In this document: positions 16,324 to 23,805 of the stretch, piece after piece | Layout: the number at the start of each line of letters is the position of its first letter | How positions within the stretch are numbered: the first letter of the stretch is position 1 | Assembly: GCA_017301995.1 (NCBI GenBank) | Contig: JAFLEH010000030.1 | Coordinates: 1 to 64,000, forward strand | Direction: 5' to 3' | DNA: 64,000 nt | Source of the DNA: Verrucomicrobiota bacterium | GTDB taxonomy: Bacteria > Verrucomicrobiota > Verrucomicrobiia > Verrucomicrobiales > Akkermansiaceae | Made by a program: the position numbers and the translations under genes | The notes under the pieces: generated by a model | Databases searched by the model: none | Told to the model about the DNA's origin: nothing | What the model saw: only the letters and a program-made list of their open reading frames with translations

Positions 16324-18627
16324 TCAGAACACCACATCGTCCTCGCCGATCACCTTGACTTCGGTTTCGAGTTCGACGCCGCGCTCCTTGCGGGCCTTGG
16401 CGCGGATGGTTTCGATGAGTTTCAGAATGTCGGTGGCGGTGGCTCCGCCCTGGTTGACGATGAAATTGCCATGGATCTCGGAGATTGCCGCGTTGCCGAT
16501 TACGGTGCCCTTGAGGCCGAGTTCGTCCACCAGTTTTCCGGCGGGGATGGTTTCCGGGTTGCGGAAAATGCAGCCCGCGGATGCGGACACCGGCTGGCTG
16601 GCGCGGCGCTTGTCCCGCGAGTCCTCGATCCGCTGCTTGATCGCGAGCGGTTGGTCGGATTTCCCTTTGAAGACCGCCTGAAGCGCGAAGTTCCGCCTGA
16701 GTTCCGGCACGTTGCGGTAGCCCGCCTCAATCTCGGCCCGTTCGCGGGTGCGGATGACGCCGTCCTCATCGAGGAACGTGACCCTCAGCACCTGGTCGAA
16801 GGTTTCGGTGCCCATCGCGCCCGCGTTCATCCGCAGGGATCCGCCGACGTTGCCCGGGATGCCTTCCATCCATTCGAATCCGGCGATTCCGTTGGCGGCG
16901 GCGAAACTGGCGATCTTCTGGAGCCGGACTCCAGCCCCGGCGATGATGGTGCCCTTGCCTGGGGCCAGCGAGACTTCCTCGAACGCGCCGCCCGAGGGAT
17001 GGATCACCGCGCCGCGGATGCCGCCATCGCGCACCAGCAGGTTGGATCCGCGTCCGACGACGCGCACCGGGATGCCGCGGGCCCGGCAGTATTCCACCAG
17101 AAACGCGAACGCGTAAAAGCTGCGCGGCTCCAGCCAATACTGCGCCGGTCCGCCAACGAGCATCGTGGTGTGGCGGCTCATCGGCTCGTAGAGAACCCCG
17201 TCGATTTCACCGGGCGGCATGAGCGCCTGCATTTCCTCGAGCACCTTGAGATCGGCCGCGAGGCGGGTGCCCACCTCGTGGACATTGCCCGCGCCGAGCG
17301 TGATCAGCATGTCGCCGGGCCGCAGGATGTTGCCTATCAGATGATGGGCGGTGGCCAGGTCCGGAACCACGGTGACCGGAGCCACGCCGTGACGTTTCAT
17401 CGCCTCGGCGATGGTCTCACCGGAAACCCCCGGAATGGGCGGTTCGGATGCCGGATAGATATCGGTGACGAAGGTGCGGTCGGCCGCCTGCAGGACCTTG
17501 CCGAAGTCATCGGCCAGCGCCTGGGTGCGGGTGTAGCGATGCGGCTGGAACAGGACGATCAGGCGGGTCGGCTTGAGCGTGCGCGCGGTCTGCAACGTGG
17601 CGCCCAGCTCGGTGGGATGGTGGCCGTAGTCGTCGATGATATGATAATTTGCGGATAGATACTTGGTTTCGAACCGGCGTTTGGCCCCGGCGAAGCTGGC
17701 AAGCGCGCGGGCGATCAGCGGAAACGATGCGCCGCAGCAATCCGCCAGCGCGATGGCTCCGAGCGCGTTGAGCACGTTGTGGCGGCCCGGGATGCCAAGC
17801 TCGATGTCTCCCAGCGTTTCGCCGAGTTTGTGAACGGTGAACGCGGTGGTTCCCTTCAGTTCGCGGATGCCGGTGGCGGTGAAGGTCGCATCCTGCCAGC
17901 CGTAGTTGATCATGTTTTCGCGCTTCGAGCAGATCTCATGGGCCACGCCGTCCTCGTGGCAATAGACCAGCTTGCCGGTCGTTTGGTCGGCCAGCGCGGT
18001 GAACACCTCGCGGATGTGGTCGAGGTCCCGATAGAAATCGAGGTGTTCGGCTTCCACGTTGAGGATCAGCGAGTGCAGCGGCCGATAGAGTGCCAGCGTG
18101 CCATCGCTTTCGTCGCCTTCCGCGACCATGTACCCGCCGGTTTCCGACCAGCGGGCGTTTGCCCCGAGGATCGGGATTTCCGCGCCGACGTAGTGACAGG
18201 GATCGAGCCCCGCCTCACGCAGCACGTGGGCGGTCATCGCGGAGGTGGTGGTCTTGCCGTGGGTGCCGGCGATGATGATCCCCTGTTTTGTGTGGAGGAT
18301 CGCGGCGAGGCATTCCGCGCGCCGATAGAGCGGGATGCCGGCCGCGGCGGCCGCGGCGTACGCCGGGTTTTCCGGCTTGATCGCCGATGAATAGACCACC
18401 ACGTCGGCATCTTTGACGGCCTCCGCGCTGTGCGGTGAGGAAAACAGCAAACCCAGACCCTGCATCCGTTCGGTCTCCGCGGTCGTGACCTTGTCCGATC
18501 CGCTGACCCGGTGGCCCATGCCCAGCAGCAGCAGCGCGAGCCCGCTCATGCCGGATCCTGCGACGCCTATCAGATGGATGCGCAGCGGTTCGTCGCGTTG
18601 GAGGAGTCTGTTGGATAGATCGTTCAT
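16324..18627 (-). CDS. murC-murB: Fused MurC ligase - MurB reductase
   Basis: 767 residues. Residues 1 to about 465 are MurC (UDP-MurNAc:L-Ala ligase): HLIGVAGSGMSGLA at the start, the ATP loop AGTHGKTTTSAM, and ERRFETK/DDYGHHPTEL (as KRRFETKYL, DDYGHHPTEL). Residues about 475-767 are MurB (UDP-enolpyruvyl-GlcNAc reductase): RHTTMLVGGPAQYW, VVGRGSNLLVRDGG, GFEWMEGIPGNVGGSLRMNA. In MurB the usual catalytic Ser of SAGSxFxNP is Cys here (SASAGCIFRNP), a change known in some MurBs. The fusion joins consecutive steps of UDP-MurNAc-L-Ala synthesis. First gene of the division cluster; start at MNDLSNRLLQ. Confidence 0.95.
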   Translation of the reverse strand: MNDLSNRLLQRDEPLRIHLIGVAGSGMSGLALLLLGMGHRVSGSDKVTTAETERMQGLGLLFSSPHSAEAVKDADVVVYSSAIKPENPAYAAAAAAGIPLYRRAECLAAILHTKQGIIIAGTHGKTTTSAMTAHVLREAGLDPCHYVGAEIPILGANARWSETGGYMVAEGDESDGTLALYRPLHSLILNVEAEHLDFYRDLDHIREVFTALADQTTGKLVYCHEDGVAHEICSKRENMINYGWQDATFTATGIRELKGTTAFTVHKLGETLGDIELGIPGRHNVLNALGAIALADCCGASFPLIARALASFAGAKRRFETKYLSANYHIIDDYGHHPTELGATLQTARTLKPTRLIVLFQPHRYTRTQALADDFGKVLQAADRTFVTDIYPASEPPIPGVSGETIAEAMKRHGVAPVTVVPDLATAHHLIGNILRPGDMLITLGAGNVHEVGTRLAADLKVLEEMQALMPPGEIDGVLYEPMSRHTTMLVGGPAQYWLEPRSFYAFAFLVEYCRARGIPVRVVGRGSNLLVRDGGIRGAVIHPSGGAFEEVSLAPGKGTIIAGAGVRLQKIASFAAANGIAGFEWMEGIPGNVGGSLRMNAGAMGTETFDQVLRVTFLDEDGVIRTRERAEIEAGYRNVPELRRNFALQAVFKGKSDQPLAIKQRIEDSRDKRRASQPVSASAGCIFRNPETIPAGKLVDELGLKGTVIGNAAISEIHGNFIVNQGGATATDILKLIETIRAKARKERGVELETEVKVIGEDDVVF

Positions 18628-18659
18628 CGGGGGGATTGGATGGTATCGTTGGGAGGAAA

Positions 18660-18688
18660 AGCATGCGATGCGGACGGCTCCATGACAA
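18660..18688 (-). promoter_or_regulatory. Probable promoter of the murCB-ftsZ cluster
   Basis: On the minus strand TTGTCA, a 17-bp spacer, then CATGCT, about 32 nt upstream of the murCB ATG. No Shine-Dalgarno sequence is seen in the leader. Confidence 0.4.
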
Positions 18689-18945
18689 GGGCGGGGAGTG
18701 GAAGCCCGATCACACGCTCCAGCGGCGGGTGGCCGACATCGGCTCCGCAATCATTGGAAACGCTGGAAGTTCTGGACACGGGTGAAACTGGGAAAACACG
18801 CGGCACACGCCAACCGACCGCCGGTTGACGCCTTGCCGGGAGATTCAAAACTTTTCCTGACTATCTTGCAATCCGTAAAACGTGGCCGGAAGCAGTTTTT
18901 TTCAGGATTTCCAAACGTTCTTGTATGGGTTGTTCAATTGGACAG
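18689..18945. other. Gap between murCB and ruvX with no gene
   Basis: No frame here has coding character. The sequence shifts to more A/T-rich toward 18860-18930. No hairpin-plus-T-run terminator for ruvX was found. Confidence 0.4.
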
Positions 18946-19359
18946 TCATATCCCATCGCCCAACCACTGGTTCAGGATCTCCACGGCGGCGGCTTGGTCG
19001 ATCACCGGACGGTGGTGTTTGGTTTTGCGTCCTGCCTCGCGGAGCTTGGCGGCGGCATCGGATGTGGTTAGAGTCTCGTCGGCGAAAACCAGCGGGACGT
19101 CCGGCATCCGTTCGGTTAGAACAGCGGCGAAGGCCCGGACCTTTTCCGCGGCGGTGCCCTCGCTGCCGTCCATCCGCAGCGGCAAGCCCAGCACCAGCGT
19201 GCGGATCCGCCGCAGCCGGACCAACTCCGCGATCCGCTCCACGGGATCCGTTTTCGCGCGATCGATCGTTTCCACCGGAAACGCCAGCAGACCGAACTCG
19301 TCGGTGGCGGCGATGCCGATCCGCGCGTCGCCGTGATCGATGCCGAGAGCGGGGTGCAT
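18946..19359 (-). CDS. ruvX: RuvX/YqgF family nuclease (pre-16S rRNA / Holliday junction)
   Basis: 137 residues, standard length. RNase H-like fold motifs are present: ALGIDHGDARIGIA at the start (first catalytic Asp), LVLGLPLRMDGSEG in the middle, FADETLTTSDA (Glu), and the terminal IDQAAAVEILNQWL (Asp). Family members process the 5' end of 16S rRNA and have been proposed to cleave Holliday junctions. It follows the guanylyltransferase gene by 20 bp on the same strand, so the two are probably cotranscribed. Confidence 0.92.
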   Translation of the reverse strand: MHPALGIDHGDARIGIAATDEFGLLAFPVETIDRAKTDPVERIAELVRLRRIRTLVLGLPLRMDGSEGTAAEKVRAFAAVLTERMPDVPLVFADETLTTSDAAAKLREAGRKTKHHRPVIDQAAAVEILNQWLGDGI

Positions 19360-19379
19360 GACGGGCGATACGATGGCGG

Positions 19380-20459
19380 TTAGAGAAGGTCCTGCGGCAG
19401 TTTGTCGGTCAGGGACTTGATCGCGTCGGCCTGGTGGCGTTTGGCGATGAGCAGCGCGTCACCGGTGCGGACCACGATGAGGTCCTCCACCCCCAGCAGC
19501 GCCACGCGGGTGTAGCGGTCGGCGCTGAAGACGATGTTGTTGTTGGATCCGATCTGGGTGACGGAGGTGTTGGATTGGTTGCCGTGTTCGTCGTCGGGAA
19601 AATACTTGGCGATGGAGAGCCAGGATCCCACGTCGTCCCAATCGAAGGTGGCCTCGATATTGTGGACCGTGCCGGCGTGTTCCATCAGCGCGTAGTCGAT
19701 GGAGATCGGGGTGAGCGAGGGGAACTCCGCCGCCACGGTGGCAAGCGGGTCGGGCGAGGAGCGCACCGTTTCGACGAATCCGGCGAGCTGCGGCGAGTGG
19801 CGTTGGAGTTCCTCGATCACGGTGGGCAGCGACCACACGAAGATCCCCGCGTTCCAACAGAATCCTCCGGTTTCCAGAAATTGTGCGGCCAGTTTGGCGT
19901 CCGGCTTCTCGCGGAACCGCCGCACGGTGAACGGCGGGTGCTCGCATGTTAGGCCGGGGATGTCGGCGGGATCGCCGCGCTCGATGTAACCATAGGACGG
20001 GCACGGCCAGGTGGGGCGGATGCCGATGGTCACCAGCCCGCGGCCGGCGGAGGCGGTGGCCAGGGCGTCGCGCATCACGGTCTGATAGGCCGCGGTGTCG
20101 CGGATCAGTTGGTCGGACGGAAGGACCATCATCAGCGCCTCGGGGTCGCGGGCGGCGATCAACCCGATGCCGAGCGCCACGGCGGGAGCGGTATCGCGTT
20201 TCGCGGGTTCGGCGACGATGTTTTCCGGTGGCAGCATGTGGGCGATCTCGCGAACGCCGGCTTCCTGCAGCGCGTTGGTGAGAATGAGGATGTTGGAAAG
20301 CGGGACCAAGCCTTCGAGCCGGCGGATGGTGTGTTCCAGCAGGGTGCCGTCGCCGAAGAGGTCGAGCAGTTGCTTGGGCCGGGCGTTGCGGCTGAGCGGC
20401 CAAAACCGGGTGCCGGAACCGCCGGCGAGAATCAGGGCGTAGGTGCGTTCCGTAGTCAT
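19380..20459 (-). CDS. manC: Mannose-1-phosphate guanylyltransferase
   Basis: 359 residues, a nucleotidyltransferase that makes GDP-mannose from mannose-1-P and GTP. The N-terminal loop ILAGGSGTRFWPLSR and the PKQLLDLFG motif bind the nucleotide; VLPSDQLI carries the metal Asp; FREKPD and GFCWNAGIFVW are sugar-site motifs; the FDWDDVGSW motif is typical of GMP-type enzymes. It lacks the C-terminal phosphomannose isomerase (cupin) half found in bifunctional ManC. Upstream neighbours are divergent; ruvX follows. Confidence 0.92.
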   Translation of the reverse strand: MTTERTYALILAGGSGTRFWPLSRNARPKQLLDLFGDGTLLEHTIRRLEGLVPLSNILILTNALQEAGVREIAHMLPPENIVAEPAKRDTAPAVALGIGLIAARDPEALMMVLPSDQLIRDTAAYQTVMRDALATASAGRGLVTIGIRPTWPCPSYGYIERGDPADIPGLTCEHPPFTVRRFREKPDAKLAAQFLETGGFCWNAGIFVWSLPTVIEELQRHSPQLAGFVETVRSSPDPLATVAAEFPSLTPISIDYALMEHAGTVHNIEATFDWDDVGSWLSIAKYFPDDEHGNQSNTSVTQIGSNNNIVFSADRYTRVALLGVEDLIVVRTGDALLIAKRHQADAIKSLTDKLPQDLL

Positions 20460-20525
20460 GAACGCGAGACTAGCGGAAATTCCGGCGCGGGAAAGCGCAA
20501 AAACCGGCGATTTTCGTTTCCGGGG

Positions 20526-20554
20526 TTGTCGGCTGGGCCGCGCGCTGCTATGGA
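20526..20554 (+). promoter_or_regulatory. Probable promoter of the 20.5-22.3 kb operon
   Basis: TTGTCG, a 17-bp spacer, then TATGGA, ending 6 nt before the ATG at 20561, so the mRNA is probably leaderless. Confidence 0.5.
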
Positions 20555-20560
20555 TGGCTC

Positions 20561-20884
20561 ATGGATGACCGACACGCCGACCCGACTCCCCAGTGGATGG
20601 AAACGAGCGCGCTGGCCGCGCCTGCTTTGCTAGGTGCGGCCGCCGGGCTGTTGCTGGGGGACATGATGCACCGCAACGCCCGCCGCGGCGTGGGCATCGC
20701 ATTGGGCGCGCTGGCCGTGGTGGCCGTGCTGCCGATCATGGTGGACGGCGTGGCCGGGCTCATCACCGGCCCCCGCAGCCGCTACGGAGTGCGCAACAAG
20801 ATCCAGCGCATCCGCGACGCCGGAAACGGCCTGCCCGACCACGACGAGGTGGATCAGGAACTGCGCGAGCAAGGGTTGCTGTGA
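20561..20884 (+). CDS. Small two-helix membrane protein of unknown function (107 aa)
   Basis: After a short start the protein has a Gly/Ala-rich helix (LAAPALLGAAAGLLLGDMM), then GIALGALAVVAVLPIMVDGV as a second one, then an 'ITGPRSRYGVRNKIQRIRD' soluble tail ending with an acidic helix. I do not recognise the family. It overlaps the next gene by GTGA, so it is the first gene of a three-gene operon with a RmlD-like reductase and a GNAT acetyltransferase; that context does not reveal its role. Confidence 0.7.
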   Translation: MDDRHADPTPQWMETSALAAPALLGAAAGLLLGDMMHRNARRGVGIALGALAVVAVLPIMVDGVAGLITGPRSRYGVRNKIQRIRDAGNGLPDHDEVDQELREQGLL

Positions 20885-21747
20885 AATCCCCAAGGGTTGC
20901 CGTGACCGGAACCACCGGGCGGGTGGGAGCCGCTCTCGCGCGGGCCTTCGCGCCGGACCACACGGTGGTCGAACTGCCGCGCGCGGCGTTCGATCTATCC
21001 GATCCGGAGGCGATGGCCGCGGCGCTCGATTTGTTGGACTGCGAGGTGTTCGTCAACCCCGCCGGCCTAACCGGCCTGGAGGACTGCCTGGACCGGCCCG
21101 GTCTGGCCTGGCGGGTCAATGCCGAGGCTCCGGGTGAAATCGCCGCATGGGCCGCCCGCCGCGGTGTGCGGATGATCCATTTCAGCACCGATTACGTGTT
21201 TGCCGAGCTGCCGCCCGGATTGCGGCGGGTGGATGATCCCACCGATCCGCCCAGCGATTACGGCCGGTCGAAACTCGCGGGCGAACAGGCCGTGCTGGCC
21301 CATCCGGGGCATTGCGTGGTCCGCGTTTCATGGGTATTCGGGCCGGAAAAGCCCTCGTTTGTGGACCAAATCCGCCGCCGCGCGCTGGCCGGCGAGGCGA
21401 TTTCCGCGGTGGACGACAAGTTTTCGCTGCCCTCCTACACCCGCGATCTAACCGACTGGATCCGCGTGCTCGCCCATGGCGGCGCCACCGGATTGATCCA
21501 GGCCTGCAATTCCGGATCCCCCGCGAGTTGGCACGACTTGGCCACCGCCACCGTGCGCCACCTCCACCAGCGGGGAAAACTGGCCACCCTGCCGGAAATC
21601 GAACGGGTTCCGCTCGCCGAAAACACCGCGTTCCGCGCGCCACGGGTCCGCCATTCCGCAATGGACAACTCCCGCCTCGCCGGATTGTTGGAAACTCCGC
21701 CCCGGCCCTGGCAGGACGCCTTGGCCGATTATCTCGATCGAACATGA
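20881..21747 (+). CDS. RmlD-like sugar-nucleotide reductase (SDR family)
   Basis: 288 residues. The Rossmann start RVAVTGTTGRVGAALARAF, the NPAGLTGLEDC stretch, the active-site IHFSTDYVFA and the YGRSKLAGEQ motif (catalytic Tyr/Lys) are those of dTDP-4-dehydrorhamnose reductase (RmlD). The rest of the fold (VVRVSWVFGP, DDKFSLPSYTRDL) agrees. No rmlABC genes are nearby, so the true substrate may be another nucleotide sugar. The GTG start overlaps the preceding stop, and the next gene overlaps this stop by ATGA, so translation is coupled. Confidence 0.8.
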   Translation: MKSPRVAVTGTTGRVGAALARAFAPDHTVVELPRAAFDLSDPEAMAAALDLLDCEVFVNPAGLTGLEDCLDRPGLAWRVNAEAPGEIAAWAARRGVRMIHFSTDYVFAELPPGLRRVDDPTDPPSDYGRSKLAGEQAVLAHPGHCVVRVSWVFGPEKPSFVDQIRRRALAGEAISAVDDKFSLPSYTRDLTDWIRVLAHGGATGLIQACNSGSPASWHDLATATVRHLHQRGKLATLPEIERVPLAENTAFRAPRVRHSAMDNSRLAGLLETPPRPWQDALADYLDRT

Positions 21748-22349
21748 ATCCGCCGCCCGAACGGCTGCTCCTCGAACTGCGCGACGGCACACCCGTGATC
21801 GTCCGGCCGCTGGTGCCGGCTGACCGGACGCTGGTGGCGGAGGCCTATCGGCGGCTTTCTCCCGAGGCGCGCTACCAGCGGTTCTGGAGCGACACCGGAG
21901 AGTTGTTGGGCGACACGATGCTCGACCGCCTGATCGATCAGGATGCCTCGCGGCATGTCACCTGGGTTTTGTTGGATCCGGCGCGCGAGTTTCCCGGCGT
22001 GGGCGGAGCCAGTTGGTGGCGGTCCGGTCCGGCGGCCAGGGAAGCGGAAATCTCCGCCATGGTTCTGGACGGCGACCAACGGCGCGGGATCGGCACGCTG
22101 CTGCTCGCCGTGATGTGGCTCACCGCCCTGCGCGCCGGACTTGATAGCCTCGTCGGCTACGCCCTCGGCGACAACCGCGCCGCGGCCGACTGGATGCGCG
22201 ACTGCGGAGCATCCGGCCACTGGGACGGCTACAAGCTGGTGTTCCGCTGGGATCTCCACAACCTCGACACCCTCCCCGAGACCCCGGCCGCCGCCGACCT
22301 CGCGGCATGGCTGGCCGCGCTCTCGCCGGAATTGTTGGAAAACAGGTGA
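21744..22349 (+). CDS. GNAT-family N-acetyltransferase
   Basis: 201 residues. The start LLELRDGTPVIVRPLVPADR and SPEARYQRFW resemble the acetyltransferase domain of the Pat/protein-acetylase type GNATs. The acetyl-CoA loop is MVLDGDQRRGIGTLLLAVM, a classic Q/R-x-x-G-x-G/A motif. A C-terminal extension follows. The acceptor is unknown; other proteins or small amines are possible. It is third in the operon, with a 4-bp overlap to the RmlD-like gene. Confidence 0.82.
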   Translation: MNPPPERLLLELRDGTPVIVRPLVPADRTLVAEAYRRLSPEARYQRFWSDTGELLGDTMLDRLIDQDASRHVTWVLLDPAREFPGVGGASWWRSGPAAREAEISAMVLDGDQRRGIGTLLLAVMWLTALRAGLDSLVGYALGDNRAAADWMRDCGASGHWDGYKLVFRWDLHNLDTLPETPAAADLAAWLAALSPELLENR

Positions 22350-22370
22350 GGGGCTGTGGCGGAGCCGTGT

Positions 22371-23093
22371 CTAACCGCCTGGCCCGCGGGCGACGACCTC
22401 CTCGTAGGGCTGGATCACCACAAAGCCGGATCCCTCGAATTTCATCTGGAACGACTCGCCGGACCCGCGCCCGATGAAGGTGCGCAACGAGGTGTCGGTG
22501 TGGAAAACGGGTGTTAGATCGCCCGACCACGCCACCGTCGCGTTGGGGTCGGTGAAAACGGGCTTGCCCGGTTCCACCCTGAGGGTTCTCGGCTCGTAGT
22601 GGCTGGTGATCGCCAGCAGGCCCGACCCCTCCAACCGGATGTTGAACAAGCCGCCGGCGAGCATTGCCGCCACCTTGCGCATCATCGTGATGGTGTGCTT
22701 CAGCGTGGGTTCGAACGCGAGGACATCGTTGCCGTTGACCACGATCGCCTCGTTTTGCAGCCGGATGATGCTCACCTTCTTGCCGGCGTCCGCCAGATAG
22801 AGTTTGCCCTGGCCATCCGCGTAGGTGATGGACATGCCTTCGCCGGACACCGCTTTCTTGAGCAGGTTGCCCAGCCCTTGGTCGAGCGCGCCCTCGCGGG
22901 TGAACCGGATGTTGCCGTGATAGGCGACCATCGAACCCATCTTGGTATTGACCCTGCCGTTGAGGTTCACCTCCAGCAGGCGGTCGGTTTCCTTCTCGAA
23001 AAACCCGTGGCCGAGATCCTGTTGGGACGTGGCACGGACGAATTCCTCCAGCGTGTGGCTGGGCGACGCGGGAATGGGTGGCGGTGTTGTCAT
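22371..23093 (-). CDS. AIM24-family protein
   Basis: 240 residues. Repeated beta-strand sentences such as GKKVSIIRLQNEAIVVNGND, VLAFEPTLKHTITMMRKVA and the Gly-rich LAGGLFNIRLEGSGLLAITS are typical of AIM24 (the TIGR00266 relatives), a cytoplasmic double beta-sandwich family related to the mitochondrial protein Aim24. The SGESFQMKFEGSGFVVIQP ending also fits. Biochemical function is not established in bacteria. Upstream frame residues before MTTPPPIPASP are ignored. Confidence 0.8.
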   Translation of the reverse strand: MTTPPPIPASPSHTLEEFVRATSQQDLGHGFFEKETDRLLEVNLNGRVNTKMGSMVAYHGNIRFTREGALDQGLGNLLKKAVSGEGMSITYADGQGKLYLADAGKKVSIIRLQNEAIVVNGNDVLAFEPTLKHTITMMRKVAAMLAGGLFNIRLEGSGLLAITSHYEPRTLRVEPGKPVFTDPNATVAWSGDLTPVFHTDTSLRTFIGRGSGESFQMKFEGSGFVVIQPYEEVVARGPGG

Positions 23094-23202
23094 GGCACCC
23101 CTTGGATAACCCGCGCGGGCCAACCGGACCAGTGGAAAAAGCCACCGTGTTTCGAATCCGGCCGCGCCATCGCCAGCGGCGAATGCGTTAGAACCGCGGA
23201 CA

Positions 23203-23736
23203 TCACTCCCGCCGCTCCGCTTCGAGTTTGGCGACCAGCTCGGCCCGGCGGGTTTCATAACTGGAGCGCGAGCGCTGGAAACGGTCGGCTTTGCTGGTAC
23301 CGCTGATGATAGAAAAGACAGCGACACCAATAAAAACCAAGCCAAACAGCGGAAACAAGCCCGGAGCGCCGGAGCCTGCCGCCATCGCCACCCAGAAAAT
23401 TCCGAAAATCACGGCAATCACGCCACCAACCAACGACCCCGCGGTCGAAGGCTCCGAAACGCGCCCGTGTTTTCCCCTAACCAACATCCCCTCGCGGTCC
23501 CGGTCCCACTCGCGGTCGAGGCGTTCGATCTCGTTTTGCAGCTCGATCACTTTCAGGTTGGAAGCGAGTTGGCTGGTGGTGCGCTCGATGCGGTCGAGCT
23601 GCCGGGTGTGGGTCACCGAATCGCCATGCACCACCTCGAGTTTCGCCGCGCAATAGTTGCAGGTGACGAAGCGGATGGTCTCATCCACTTGCAGGTCGGC
23701 TCCGCAGCCTTGGCAACAAACTCGCGTCACTTTCAT
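23203..23736 (-). CDS. Zinc-ribbon, coiled-coil, two-helix membrane protein (177 aa)
   Basis: The N-terminus has CCQGCGADLQV and VTCNYCAAKLEV, a four-cysteine zinc ribbon. A charged coiled coil follows (about 50-95, with EIERLDREWDRDREG). Two hydrophobic segments (SLVGGVIAVIFGIFWVAM and FGLVFIGVAVFSIISG) come next and a charged helix ends it. This layout is common in uncharacterised bacterial proteins that sense or sort at the membrane; no function can be given. The ATG at 23736 puts the zinc ribbon at the very start, as usual. Confidence 0.75.
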   Translation of the reverse strand: MKVTRVCCQGCGADLQVDETIRFVTCNYCAAKLEVVHGDSVTHTRQLDRIERTTSQLASNLKVIELQNEIERLDREWDRDREGMLVRGKHGRVSEPSTAGSLVGGVIAVIFGIFWVAMAAGSGAPGLFPLFGLVFIGVAVFSIISGTSKADRFQRSRSSYETRRAELVAKLEAERRE

Positions 23737-23748
23737 TGGGATGGCGCG

Positions 23749-23776
23749 AGCATAGCGGACCGGCACCCGCTGGCAA
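23749..23776 (-). promoter_or_regulatory. Probable promoter of the zinc-ribbon protein gene
   Basis: On the minus strand TTGCCA, a 16-bp spacer, then TATGCT, ending 12 nt before the ATG at 23736. Confidence 0.5.
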
Positions 23777-23805
23777 TTCCAAACGAGCCCCGCGATTCCA
23801 GCCCG

